In this document: piece after piece, positions 51,696-60,049 of the stretch | How positions within the stretch are numbered: position 1 is the stretch's first letter | Layout: each line of letters starts with the position of its first letter | NCBI RefSeq assembly: GCF_001281315.1 | Contig: NZ_CP012479.1 | Span: 3,100,001-3,164,000 of the forward strand | Origin: Arthrobacter sp. ERGS1:01 | GTDB lineage: Bacteria; Actinomycetota; Actinomycetes; Actinomycetales; Micrococcaceae | DNA: 64,000 bases | Direction of reading: 5' to 3' | Notes under the pieces: generated by a model | Database searches by the model: none | Told to the model about the DNA's origin: nothing | What the model saw: the letters and a program-made list of their open reading frames with translations, nothing else | Made by a program: the position numbers and the translations under genes

Positions 51696-52698
51696 AATTG
51701 AACTTGACGACGACCACTCGGAGACTGAGGAGTCTACGGACGATAGTCCGGCCGCCCATCCGACCGCGTCTGTGACGGTGGTCGAACAGGCCCCGAAGTC
51801 CGCGCCCGATCCGACGTTACAGCTAGGGACTGATCCTCCCTTTGGGAGGACAGATGCCAGCTCAACCCGGACCGGAAAGCACCAACGCCAGCAAATCCTG
51901 GCCCACCTCACCGAACGCGACCGAAGTATCCTGCTCGGCCTAGCTGCCCACCGCTACCTCACCACCACCCAAATCCAACGGCTCTACTTCTACAGCCACA
52001 AAAGCAGCATTGCCGCAGCACGCGCCGCTGTCCGAGTCCTCGCCCGCCTCCACAGCCATACCCTGATCATGCGCCTGCAACGGCGGGTCGGCGGCTTCGA
52101 CGGCGGCTCCAGGGCATATATCTGGGCCGTGACCGACACCGGCGAGAAAGCCATCGGCGACCTCAAGAACGTCAGCAGTAAACGTCGCCGCTACGACCAG
52201 CCCTCCACCCAATTCCTGGACCATGTCCTGGCCATAACCGATACACGGTTGGAAATAATCGAAGGCGACCGAACTGGCGCCTTCACTATTGTTCAGACAC
52301 AAATGGAACCGCAGTGCTGGCGACCGTATTTAAACCGCCACGGCCAAGCGACCCACCTCAAACCCGACCTCTTCATCGTGACCCAAACGCCCGACTATGA
52401 GGATCACTGGATGATCGAAGTCGACCGCGGCACCGAGCATCTGCCAACGGTCCTGCGCAAGTGTCACGCCGTCCAGCTCTACCACGACCGGGGCATTGAA
52501 CAAGAGCGAGCAGGGGTCTTCCCACTGACCGTCTGGGTCGTTCCGGACGCAGCCCGACGCCTCAAGATCGAGGCTGCCATCACCGCCACGGCAACGCTCG
52601 ACAACGAGCTATTCAGGATCATCGAGCTGGACAATCTGACGCGGCTGATCGCCGGCGGCGGCACCCTGAACGGACCGAAACCGGGAGGGCACCACTAA
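51688..52698 (+). CDS. Replication-relaxation family protein
   Basis: A 336-residue protein. After an acidic disordered leader (about 70 residues), a winged helix with LTERDRSILLGLAAHRYLTTTQIQRLYF opens the replication-relaxation domain, and the C-terminal half (LKPDLFIVTQ, HWMIEVDRGTEHL, VWVVPDAAR) has the look of a PD-(D/E)xK-like core with the Asp-x-Glu-x-Asp run. Members are found in mobile elements of actinobacteria and may initiate replication or nick the transfer origin. No other relaxase in the island is intact, so this is the best candidate for processing the element DNA. Confidence 0.82.
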   Translation: MNEIELDDDHSETEESTDDSPAAHPTASVTVVEQAPKSAPDPTLQLGTDPPFGRTDASSTRTGKHQRQQILAHLTERDRSILLGLAAHRYLTTTQIQRLYFYSHKSSIAAARAAVRVLARLHSHTLIMRLQRRVGGFDGGSRAYIWAVTDTGEKAIGDLKNVSSKRRRYDQPSTQFLDHVLAITDTRLEIIEGDRTGAFTIVQTQMEPQCWRPYLNRHGQATHLKPDLFIVTQTPDYEDHWMIEVDRGTEHLPTVLRKCHAVQLYHDRGIEQERAGVFPLTVWVVPDAARRLKIEAAITATATLDNELFRIIELDNLTRLIAGGGTLNGPKPGGHH

Positions 52699-53303
52699 TG
52701 GAGAAACAAGAATACATTCGCCCGCCGCAGTCCGACCCCGAACGACTGAACTGGCCACCAGGCACCCCCTTCATCTACGTCACCTCACTTGCCGACTATA
52801 TGGACAATGTTCGCCACTCTGCCTGGATCAGCGCCGACCAGCAAGCCGACATGTTGCAAGTACAGATCGAGGAGCTGATGGCCGCCTCCCCCGATCTGAA
52901 GGCTGCCCAGCCGGGTGTGCCCGGTTGGTTCATCGAGGACAATCGGGGGTTTTACGACCTTGGCCTGTACTTAGGGACAGATCTCGATGAGATTTCGCGG
53001 ATCGGGCGAGGCATTGCCTTCAAAGGTGAAGCGTTCGCAGCGTTCGTCGTGGCCCATGGTGCTGGGCCGGATGTCATGGACGAATTCACTGACTGCTACC
53101 AAGCCACATTCATCAACGCAGAAGTATGCATTGACGCATTTCTGGAATCCATGGGGTGGCAGCAAGCCTTCAACGCTTTTATTACTGATCAAGGCATTGA
53201 AGGGCTCGTCCACTTCGATCGGCGGGCCATCTGGCGGGCCTACACCGAGGCCTGGGAGGTTCTGGAAACCAGAGAAGGGGTCATCCATGTCTTCAGCCGA
53301 TAG
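52698..53303 (+). CDS. ardA: ArdA-type anti-restriction protein
   Basis: A 201-residue acidic DNA-mimic type protein. The ArdA pattern is visible: PFIYVTSLADYMDNVRHSAWI at the start, a middle GWFIEDNRGFYDLG, and a repeated acidic helix-turn region (MDEFTDCYQATFINAEVCIDAF). ArdA inhibits type I restriction (and often methylation) by mimicking DNA, protecting the element when it enters a new host. Its ATG overlaps the previous stop (TAATG). The island itself carries a type II R-M locus, a different enzyme class not known to be blocked by ArdA. Confidence 0.8.
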   Translation: MEKQEYIRPPQSDPERLNWPPGTPFIYVTSLADYMDNVRHSAWISADQQADMLQVQIEELMAASPDLKAAQPGVPGWFIEDNRGFYDLGLYLGTDLDEISRIGRGIAFKGEAFAAFVVAHGAGPDVMDEFTDCYQATFINAEVCIDAFLESMGWQQAFNAFITDQGIEGLVHFDRRAIWRAYTEAWEVLETREGVIHVFSR

Positions 53304-53428
53304 TTATCCACAGCAGCCTGCTAAGGACAACGGGGGTCAAAAGAGGCCCTTTGAAAGCACCTAATTTTGACCGTTCCAATCCCGGCGAAGAAGAGCTACA
53401 GTCAGAGCTGCCTAACCGGAGAACACAA

Positions 53429-55327
53429 ATGACTACACCCACCATCACCAGCGCCTACGCCACCGCCGACGAACCCATCGCCGACATCATCCACGTCAAT
53501 GAAGACAAGTCACTGGACTTCACCCACATGGACGACAGCGCGCCAGCTGGCTCACGAGCCGTCCTCTATCTGCGGGTCTCGTCCAAAGGCCAGGTCAACA
53601 CCGACTACGACCCAGAGGGCATCTCCATCCCCGCCCAACGTGAGTCCTGCCTACGCAAAGTCGAGCAACTCGGCCTCACCGTCGTCACCGAGTACATCGA
53701 GCCCGGGCGCAGCGCCACCGAAATGACCAAGCGCGTTGCCTTCCAAGAAATGCTGCGCCGGGTCCGGGCCGACCGCGACGTCGACTACATCGTTGTCTAC
53801 AAGCTCTCCCGTTTCGCACGCAACCGCACCGACGACGCCATCGTCATGGCCGACCTCAAGAAACGCGGCGTCACCCTAATCAGCGCCACCGAAAGCATCG
53901 ATGCCAGCCCCGTCGGCCAGCTGATGCATGGACTGCTCGCCGCCTTCAACGAATACCGCTCAGCCGAGGATGGAGCCGACATCAAATACAAGATGGCCCA
54001 AAAGGCCAAAACTGGCGGCACCATCGGCAAAGCCCCTGTTGGCTACGTCAACGTCCGTGAATTCTTCGAAGGGCGCGAGGTGCGCTCGGTCGCCGTCGAT
54101 GAGATTCGCGGCCCCCTCGTTGCCCAGGCCTTCGAGCTGTATGCCACCGGCAACTACACCTTCGCTGACCTCTCCGAGGCCATGGAAGACCGCGGCCTGA
54201 CAACCAAGGCAACTGCCCGGCGCCCGTCGAAGGCGATCGCTTCAACGTACTTCTCCCGACTGCTTCGCGACCGCTACTACGTCGGCGTCGTCACCCTCGG
54301 CGGCGCCGAATACCCCGGCCGTCACGAGGCCCTCGTATCCGATGAGCTGTTTGAAAAAGTCCAGCACCTCCTCGACAGCCGCGGCGTGTCCGGTGAACGA
54401 CGCCGAATCTATCACCACTACCTCAAAGGCACGCTGTACTGCGACAGCTGCCATAAACGGGGCATCGTCCACCGGATGGTCATCCAGCGGGCCGTGGGCA
54501 GAAATGGCACCGAATACTTCTACTTCTTCTGTGCCGGCAGGACATCCAAGGACTGCTCCTCCAGCCATATCAGCACTGCCCTGCTGGAAGACGCGGTCAT
54601 CAAGGAATATGCCAAAATACAGCTGGCCCCCGACTTTCTCGCGCATGCCCGGAAAAGTATTCGTGAAGCTCTCAAGGCCAAAGAGATGGCCAACCATCTG
54701 CTCCGGCAGCAGCTGGCCTCAACCCTCCAGGAGTGCGATGCCAAAGAGGAAAACCTGATTGATCTTGCCGCCGACGGCACACTCGCCAAGGACAAGATAC
54801 GTACCCGACTGACGGAGATTGAACGTCAGCGCACTCGCATCCGCGAGCAGTTGGAGAGCATCGACTCGAACCTCGAAGCCGGCGCCCGCTACCTCGAGAC
54901 CTACCTGGACCTGTTAGAAGATCCAGAGGCCCTCTATAGGGGCGCCACTGACGAAGAACGACGGCAGCTCAACCAGTCCATCTTCGTGAAAATCCTTGTC
55001 GAAGAAGGCGAAGTGCCGACGCCTCACCTGACGGAGCCTTTGGCAACACTCCTTGCCGCACAGGCCGGCTACAGAGCCTTACGAAGCGGTTCAAGCCGCC
55101 AGGATGCCATCGCCACAGCCCAGACACACCACGCCTCACACAGCGAGACGAAAAAGGGAACCACCCGACTCGGTGCTTCCCTTTTCGTGTCCGTAGAAGA
55201 CTTACTCGACGCCATCGACAACGCCGATGTTTCGAATACGGCCACTATGGTGGAGCTAAGGAGATTCGAACTCCTGACCTCCTCGATGCGAACGAGGCGC
55301 GCTACCAACTGCGCCATAGCCCCGTGA
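53429..55327 (+). CDS. Large serine recombinase (integrase) of the island
   Basis: A 632-residue integrase. The catalytic domain starts near residue 44 with AVLYLRVSSKGQ (catalytic Ser51), DYIVVYKLSRFARN and the E-helix follow; a recombinase domain is at about 200-300, a zinc ribbon near CDSCHKRG, and a long coiled coil around 430-510. It cuts and rejoins attachment sites for integration at the tRNA-Ala gene. Its start at 53429 follows CGGAGAA. Unusually, the last 27 codons (from 55247) are read from the antisense of the tRNA gene, and the codons before contain the tRNA terminator, so excision would change the protein's C-terminus. Confidence 0.9.
   Translation: MTTPTITSAYATADEPIADIIHVNEDKSLDFTHMDDSAPAGSRAVLYLRVSSKGQVNTDYDPEGISIPAQRESCLRKVEQLGLTVVTEYIEPGRSATEMTKRVAFQEMLRRVRADRDVDYIVVYKLSRFARNRTDDAIVMADLKKRGVTLISATESIDASPVGQLMHGLLAAFNEYRSAEDGADIKYKMAQKAKTGGTIGKAPVGYVNVREFFEGREVRSVAVDEIRGPLVAQAFELYATGNYTFADLSEAMEDRGLTTKATARRPSKAIASTYFSRLLRDRYYVGVVTLGGAEYPGRHEALVSDELFEKVQHLLDSRGVSGERRRIYHHYLKGTLYCDSCHKRGIVHRMVIQRAVGRNGTEYFYFFCAGRTSKDCSSSHISTALLEDAVIKEYAKIQLAPDFLAHARKSIREALKAKEMANHLLRQQLASTLQECDAKEENLIDLAADGTLAKDKIRTRLTEIERQRTRIREQLESIDSNLEAGARYLETYLDLLEDPEALYRGATDEERRQLNQSIFVKILVEEGEVPTPHLTEPLATLLAAQAGYRALRSGSSRQDAIATAQTHHASHSETKKGTTRLGASLFVSVEDLLDAIDNADVSNTATMVELRRFELLTSSMRTRRATNCAIAP
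55149..55187. terminator. Terminator inside the recombinase gene, downstream of the tRNA
   Basis: CGAAAAAGGGAA pairs with TTCCCTTTTCG across a GC-rich loop. On the minus strand it ends in TTTTTCG, about 60 bases after the tRNA 3' end, so the element carries its own terminator for the interrupted tRNA gene. Confidence 0.7.
55247..55284 (-). repeat. Right attachment repeat, tRNA-Ala 3' end
   Basis: Covers CCA, acceptor 3' half, T-arm and part of the variable region of the tRNA. Pairs with the orphan copy at 15729-15766 (34 of 38 identical). Confidence 0.72.
55248..55323 (-). tRNA. tRNA-Ala (anticodon CGC)
   Basis: 76 bases including an encoded CCA. Acceptor GGGGCTA/TAGCTCC with the G3:U70 alanine identity pair, discriminator A, D-arm GCGC AGTTGGTA GCGC, anticodon stem CCTCG/CGAGG with loop TTCGCAT (anticodon CGC), T-arm AGGAG TTCGAAT CTCCT. 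It reads GCG codons. The 3' half overlaps the end of the recombinase gene on the opposite strand; the gene remains complete because the element restores its 3' end. Confidence 0.95.
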
Positions 55328-55396
55328 TGGTGGTTACACCATCAACGATTTCTAGATTATGCCCATCCCCGGCAAGATTCCAAACTGACACGCGCG

Positions 55397-56194
55397 CTAC
55401 TGCCGGTCTTGGAGCCATTCGCCAAATTCGACGCCGCCCACCGCCGCATCGGGCACCAGGTTCTTTCCCGCCCGCAGGAACGTGCCGAATGCTCCGGGCA
55501 GCCGCACTGCGGTCACCACGCCGCGCCGGCCCGTCACCGATTTCCACTGCTCCGCCAGCACCTTCATGGTCCACACCGAAGGCCCGCCTGCCTGCACCGA
55601 GTGGTGCTCCGGCGCCCCGGGGGCCAATCCCGCAACGGCCTCGTCAACGAGCACCCGCGCCACATCCGACGTCGAAATCGGCTGGAAGGACACACCGCTG
55701 AACGCCGGGATCAAGCCGACCTTGGCTCCTGCGGAAAACAATCCGGCCACCAGATTGTGGAACTGCGTCGCGTAAACCACCGTGGTGGCCATGCCCGAGG
55801 CCTCGTAGCTGCGCGCCCGTGCGGCCTGCACCTGGTAATACCCCATGGTGCACTCGGCCGCGTTGACGATGGTCAGCAGCACACACCGGGACACGCCGGC
55901 GTGCGAGGCCGCCGCCAAAACCGCCACGCTCGTGGACGGCAGCGCCTTCAACGCGGATCCCGTCCGGGCATCCAATGTCTCGACCAAAACGTCGACGCCG
56001 GCCAGCGCCTCGGCTACGCCACGTCCGGTCCGGAAATCCGCCTCGAGGTAGGTGGCACCATGGACCCTTTTCGCGTCGCCGTCCACGGGCACGTGCCGGC
56101 TCAGCGACCGCACCGAATAGCCGCGTGCCACGGCATCCTGCACCACCGCGCGTCCAGCGGTGCCCGTCCCTCCGGCAACAGCAATGACAACCAT
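55397..56194 (-). CDS. NAD(P)-binding epimerase/NmrA-like protein
   Basis: A 265-residue atypical short-chain dehydrogenase. The N-terminal VVIAVAGGTGTAGRAVVQDAV gives the GxxGxxG dinucleotide site; VDVLVETLDA and the YYQVQAARARSYEASGM stretch, with a lysine-less YxxxQ in place of YxxxK, point to a redox-inactive or sensor-type member (NmrA-like) rather than a typical reductase. First chromosomal gene right of the island. The start at 56194 is the only sensible ATG. Function unknown. Confidence 0.8.
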   Translation of the reverse strand: MVVIAVAGGTGTAGRAVVQDAVARGYSVRSLSRHVPVDGDAKRVHGATYLEADFRTGRGVAEALAGVDVLVETLDARTGSALKALPSTSVAVLAAASHAGVSRCVLLTIVNAAECTMGYYQVQAARARSYEASGMATTVVYATQFHNLVAGLFSAGAKVGLIPAFSGVSFQPISTSDVARVLVDEAVAGLAPGAPEHHSVQAGGPSVWTMKVLAEQWKSVTGRRGVVTAVRLPGAFGTFLRAGKNLVPDAAVGGVEFGEWLQDRQ

Positions 56195-56259
56195 GCCCCG
56201 ACCCTACCCCGGGCCAGTCCAGAACAAAAGATGCTACAAACCGCGGGCACCAACGGACA

Positions 56260-56290
56260 CAAAAATGGCCGGACCCGAAGGTCCGGCCAT
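56260..56290 (-). terminator. Terminator after the membrane-protein gene
   Basis: Perfect stem ATGGCCGGACC/GGTCCGGCCAT with a CGAA loop; TTTTTGTGTCC follows on the minus strand. Confidence 0.8.
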
Positions 56291-56314
56291 CCATGGAAAA
56301 TTCTTGGGAAAAAG

Positions 56315-57166
56315 CTATGCGCGGCGGCGCTGCAACACGACGTCCAGGTTGGTCAGCCCGTGTGCGGCCTTGCCGGGCTTGGCTGCAACGGAAGTCTTCT
56401 CCGTGGACTCGGCGGCGTCCTTGGTGTCCTTGGCGGCGTCTTCCGAAGCGGCATCGGCGTCAGCCTTGCCACCCTCCACCACAACGGGAACGGACGGTCC
56501 TACCCCGACACCGGCCTGATCGGCCTTGATCGAGGTCCCGGCGGATTTGGGCGCCTCGGGAACCTCCAACGGGGCTTCCTTTGACGCTGCGCGGGCAGCC
56601 GTGACGTAACCCGGCTTGGGCACCTCCACGGGTTCCCAGGTCTCGCCGTCAAGCTCACCCTCGGCCAAAGTCTGGGTGTGGGCCAGGATGGCGTCAGCCG
56701 TGCCCTTCGCGGCCACACGCAGAGCGGCGTTACGCAATTCCTCGGCGGTCAGCGGTTTTTGCACCGGGGCAGGCTCGGCACCCTCGGCGCCGTCGAACAG
56801 CACGGTTTCCCGGGGAGCCGGAGCGGCACTGGAGGCACCCGCGGACCTGGCGTTCGCCGTCGCACGCGCCTCGGCTGAAGCCTGCCAGGCGGCACGTCGA
56901 AGGTTTTGGTCGCGGACAGCCACGGAACGCAGGCCGGCCAGGACGGCGGCAAACAGGACCAAAGCGGTCCAGGTCAGCGCTGCGGAGCCAATGTTGAACA
57001 CGTTCAAGGCCCCGGAAATACCAGCCGTCAGCAGGGCAAGAAGGCCCACTACCGCGATTGTTGTGCGTCCCCAGCGGATATTAGACGGTGCAGGGCTGTG
57101 AACGGGCATGGCGGATGACTGTCCCGGCTCCACGAGAGTGTGGGCGTCGGAAGTACTGCTTTCCAT
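56315..57166 (-). CDS. Membrane protein of unknown function with alanine-rich C-terminal domain
   Basis: Not recognised. A 283-residue protein with two membrane helices (TTIAVVGLLALLTAGISGALNVF and SAALTWTALVLFAAVLAGL) after a flexible leader. The rest is cytoplasmic, alanine-, proline- and acid-rich, with no domain, ending in GLTNLDVVLQRRRA. The start at 57166 follows a GCAGGAGACGTCA ribosome site; longer frames have none. Such proteins sit next to galU in this group of bacteria. Confidence 0.75.
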   Translation of the reverse strand: MESSTSDAHTLVEPGQSSAMPVHSPAPSNIRWGRTTIAVVGLLALLTAGISGALNVFNIGSAALTWTALVLFAAVLAGLRSVAVRDQNLRRAAWQASAEARATANARSAGASSAAPAPRETVLFDGAEGAEPAPVQKPLTAEELRNAALRVAAKGTADAILAHTQTLAEGELDGETWEPVEVPKPGYVTAARAASKEAPLEVPEAPKSAGTSIKADQAGVGVGPSVPVVVEGGKADADAASEDAAKDTKDAAESTEKTSVAAKPGKAAHGLTNLDVVLQRRRA

Positions 57167-57339
57167 TGACGTCTCCTGCAACTGCTGGGTTTGGCGTGCC
57201 GGCTGCGGCGTGGCAGTCGTTTCAACCACCAAAACATGGTTACGCGTTGGGCGCATCCACGGTTCAACCCTAGAGGGGAAATATGTCCCAACTGGCATTA
57301 CTGCCGGTGTGTCGCAAGGTGACACCAGATTTCCTGCAG

Positions 57340-57954
57340 TTAGCGGTTTGCCAGCCACCTGGGGAGAATTCCGCCCGGAACCTCCTCGGCCGTCAACGCG
57401 AAGCTGCGATGATCGGCCCACTCCCCGTTGATGTGCAGGTAACGGGGACGCAGCCCCTCATCCCGGAAGCCAAGTTTCTCCACCACACGCAGGCTGGCGG
57501 CGTTTTCGGGCCGGATGTTGATCTCCATCCGGTGCAGGCCCAACGTCTGGAAGCAGTGGTCCGTCACCATCGCCGCGGCGGTCGGGGCAATGCCGCGCCC
57601 GGCCCGCCCCTGATCCACCCAATACCCCAGGGTGGCCATCATGGCCGAGCCCCACATGATCGAGGAAACCGTCAGCTGCCCCACCAATGCGGGCTTGGCT
57701 TGGTGGGGCACGCGCTCGGTGATGACGAACGGCAGCGCAGTAGCGTCACGGGCCTGGCCATTCAGGGCCCGCACCATGCCGCCAAAGGTTGGCAGATCAC
57801 CCTGCCCCACGGGGTTGGACGCCTCCCACGGTTGCAGCCAGGCGGCGTTGCGGGAGCGCACCCGCATCCATTCAGCCCTGTCGCGAAGCTTGATGGGGCG
57901 CAGGATCAAGTCACCGGATTCCAGAGTCACCGGCCAAATGGCCTGGCCCCACAT
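57340..57954 (-). CDS. GNAT acetyltransferase (RimJ/RimL-like)
   Basis: A 204-residue GNAT protein. The N-terminal LILRPIKLRDRAEWMRVRSRNAAWLQPWE is the typical RimJ-type start, and GYWVDQGRAGRGIAPTAAAMVTDHCF contains the acetyl-CoA pyrophosphate loop (QGRAGRG). C-terminal NIRPENAASLRVVEKLGF is conserved. It probably N-acetylates a ribosomal or other protein N-terminus. The ATG lies within six bases of the galU stop, so the two are co-transcribed. Confidence 0.88.
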   Translation of the reverse strand: MWGQAIWPVTLESGDLILRPIKLRDRAEWMRVRSRNAAWLQPWEASNPVGQGDLPTFGGMVRALNGQARDATALPFVITERVPHQAKPALVGQLTVSSIMWGSAMMATLGYWVDQGRAGRGIAPTAAAMVTDHCFQTLGLHRMEINIRPENAASLRVVEKLGFRDEGLRPRYLHINGEWADHRSFALTAEEVPGGILPRWLANR

Positions 57955-57959
57955 GGGCC

Positions 57960-58862
57960 CTACTTCTGCAGGTCTGCGGTGAACTCGCCCAGCCATTCAC
58001 GCAGGTCCGCGCCCAGATCTTCGCTCTCGCAGGCCAGGGTCACCACCGCCTTCAGGTAGCTGAGCTTGTCACCGGTGTCGTAGCGGCGGCCGCGGAACAC
58101 GACGCCGTACACGCCCCCGCCGTCACCTTCACGGGTGGCGAGGGTCTGCAGGGCGTCGGTCAGCTGGATTTCGTCGCCGCGTCCCGGAGGGGTGTTCTCC
58201 AGTACTTCAAAAACGGCCGGGTGCAGCACGTAGCGGCCGATCACGGCCAGGTTGGACGGAGCGTCCTCCACAGCCGGCTTTTCCACCAGCTGGTTGACGC
58301 GTACGTAGTCTTCGCCTTCGATGACCGTCATGTCGGCGCAGCCGTAGGCGGAAATCTTGTCCATGGGCACCTCGATCAGCGCCACCACGGAGCCGCCGGT
58401 GCGGGCCTGGACGTCGATCATGGTGGTCAGCAGCTCATCGCGCTCGTCGATGAGGTCATCGCCGAGCAACACGGCGAAGGGCTCGTCGCCCACGTGGGTC
58501 TTGGCGCGCAGCACCGCGTGGCCCAGGCCCTTGGGATCGCCCTGGCGCACATAGTGGATCTCACCCAGGTCGGTCGCGTGCTGGACGGCGGCGAGACGCT
58601 CGGCGTCGCCCTTGGCCTCGAGCAGCTGCTCGGTGACGGGCACGCGGTCAAAGTGGTCTTCCAGGGCGCGCTTGTTGCGCCCGGTGATCATCAAAACGTC
58701 CGTCAATCCGGCGCTGACGGCTTCCTGCACCACATATTGGATGGCAGGCTTGTCAACAACGGGAAGCATTTCCTTGGGCATGGCCTTGGTGGCCGGCAGG
58801 AAACGGGTCCCCAAACCGGCCGCAGGAATAACGGCTTTACGGACACGTGGTACAGAAGTCAT
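57960..58862 (-). CDS. galU: UTP-glucose-1-phosphate uridylyltransferase
   Basis: A 300-residue GalU enzyme that makes UDP-glucose from UTP and glucose-1-phosphate for cell-envelope and exopolysaccharide synthesis. The N-terminal signature AVIPAAGLGTRFLPATKAMPKEMLPVVDKPAIQYVVQEA is complete; FAVLLGDDLID carries the metal-binding Asp, and VEKPAVEDAPS and RRYDTGDKLSYLKA are conserved. TAGGAGC precedes the ATG. Divergent from the 5-FTHF cyclo-ligase gene, an arrangement common in Micrococcaceae. Confidence 0.95.
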   Translation of the reverse strand: MTSVPRVRKAVIPAAGLGTRFLPATKAMPKEMLPVVDKPAIQYVVQEAVSAGLTDVLMITGRNKRALEDHFDRVPVTEQLLEAKGDAERLAAVQHATDLGEIHYVRQGDPKGLGHAVLRAKTHVGDEPFAVLLGDDLIDERDELLTTMIDVQARTGGSVVALIEVPMDKISAYGCADMTVIEGEDYVRVNQLVEKPAVEDAPSNLAVIGRYVLHPAVFEVLENTPPGRGDEIQLTDALQTLATREGDGGGVYGVVFRGRRYDTGDKLSYLKAVVTLACESEDLGADLREWLGEFTADLQK

Positions 58863-58946
58863 GCTCCTAGGCTAACCGACTCGCACACATATCCCGGGGA
58901 TGCGCTTGCTAGGTTTGGCGTAACACAGCCCAGCGAACAGGTCCCC

Positions 58947-59648
58947 ATGAACCCCTCCAGCAAGATTGAATGGCGCGCCGTGCTGCGCGCCGCCCGCATC
59001 TCCATGGACGACGCCGGCCGCTCCCGTGCCGCCGCCGGCCTCGCCGCCGCGGGGCTCGCCTGGGCCGGATCCGTGAGCAATGGCACATCCCAGGGCGCCG
59101 TGTGCGCCTACATTTCCACCGGCCACGAGCCACCCACGGAACTGCTGCTGGCTGCCCTGGTGCGGGCCGGGCACCCGATTTTTGTGCCCGTCTGCGAACC
59201 GGATCACCAGCTGAGTTGGACCCCATGGACCCCCGGCGTCGAGATGGTTCGCAGCGTCCTGGCCCCCGTCATGGAACCCGTGGGACCCCGACTTCCCTTT
59301 TCCTCGTTGGGACAGGTAGCCGGGATCCTGCTGCCCGCACTGGCCGCCGACACGACCGGCGTGCGCCTGGGGCAGGGCGGCGGGTACTACGACCGGTTCC
59401 TGGCTTCGTTGGGGAACGCGGTGCGAGGCTCTGTCACGGCTGGCACAGCGGCCAGCACAGCGGCAGGCGACTTCGGCGCAGCAGACGGATTCGGCGCAGT
59501 GCCGACGGCCGCCGTCGTGCATGACAGCGAAGTGTTTGCGCCGGGGCTCCTCCCCCACGACACCCTGGACAAGCCCGTGGACTACGTCGTGACACCGTCG
59601 GGCTACCGACCTGTCACGTCCGCGCGATCCGGTGCAGGGGTGGGTTGA
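58947..59648 (+). CDS. 5-formyltetrahydrofolate cyclo-ligase
   Basis: A 233-residue enzyme that converts 5-formyl-THF to 5,10-methenyl-THF with ATP. N-terminal SSKIEWRAVLRAARISM, a middle LLPALAAD, and the ATP/folate motif RLGQGGGYYDRFL are typical. An alanine- and threonine-rich insertion (TAGTAASTAAGDFGAADGFGA) before VPTAAVVHDSEVF is not usual. ATG 58947 is the only start giving the family length. Divergent from galU; it precedes the FmdB gene. Confidence 0.9.
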   Translation: MNPSSKIEWRAVLRAARISMDDAGRSRAAAGLAAAGLAWAGSVSNGTSQGAVCAYISTGHEPPTELLLAALVRAGHPIFVPVCEPDHQLSWTPWTPGVEMVRSVLAPVMEPVGPRLPFSSLGQVAGILLPALAADTTGVRLGQGGGYYDRFLASLGNAVRGSVTAGTAASTAAGDFGAADGFGAVPTAAVVHDSEVFAPGLLPHDTLDKPVDYVVTPSGYRPVTSARSGAGVG

Positions 59649-59699
59649 AATAACGGGGCCCAACGGGGCGTTATAGAGGTCGATGATAGAATTGGCACT

Positions 59700-59733
59700 C
59701 AGGACCCTGGACTGCTAGGCAGTCGCGGTCCTG
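59700..59733 (+). other. Structured leader hairpin of the FmdB gene
   Basis: CAGGACC/GGTCCTG encloses GACTGC/GCAGTC, making a long interrupted hairpin 25 bases before the GTG start. No T-run, so more likely an mRNA-leader structure than a terminator. Confidence 0.45.
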
Positions 59734-59758
59734 ACGCACGTATCCAGGAGGAAATTCA

Positions 59759-60049
59759 GTGCCCACTTACGCCTATGCTTGCAAAGACTGCGGCCATGCA
59801 TTCGACATCCAGCAGTCGTTCAGTGACGACTCCCTGTCTGTCTGCCCCGAATGCCGCGGCGCCCTGCGCAAGAAGTTCAACTCCGTGGGCGTTGTATTCA
59901 AAGGCTCCGGCTTCTACCGCACGGATTCCCGCTCCGGTTCCAGCACCGTGCCGGCTGCCAGCGGCTCCGCACCTACCGCCAAGGAATCAGCCCCGGCTGC
60001 ACCCGCTGCGAGCAGTGCCGCCAAGGCGCCCGCGAGCGTCGGAAGCTAG
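59759..60049 (+). CDS. FmdB-family zinc-ribbon protein
   Basis: A 96-residue protein. The N-terminal zinc ribbon (YACKDCGHAF and CPECRG; Cys8, 11, 29, 32) is followed by the FmdB segment KKFNSVGVVFKGSGFYRTDSR and an alanine-, serine- and proline-rich tail without fold. The GTG start follows CAGGAGGAAATTCA. FmdB was named for regulation of formamidase/amidase genes; in actinobacteria the role is unknown. Confidence 0.92.
   Translation: MPTYAYACKDCGHAFDIQQSFSDDSLSVCPECRGALRKKFNSVGVVFKGSGFYRTDSRSGSSTVPAASGSAPTAKESAPAAPAASSAAKAPASVGS

Larger units (their letters stand above)
15729..55284. mobile_element. Integrative element/genomic island inserted at tRNA-Ala(CGC)
   Basis: About 39.5 kb bounded by 38-bp direct repeats of a tRNA 3' end (34 of 38 positions identical). 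The right copy is part of an intact tRNA-Ala; the left copy is an orphan 3' fragment with a terminator. A large serine recombinase lies at the right end, next to ArdA, a replication-relaxation protein and a conjugation ATPase, which form the mobility module. Cargo is mainly defence genes plus a secreted-protein export operon and gene remnants. No complete type IV secretion channel is present, so it is probably a mobilisable element or a streamlined actinobacterial conjugative element rather than a full ICE. Older insertions are nested inside, since relaxase and resolvase fragments occur in the left third. Confidence 0.75.
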
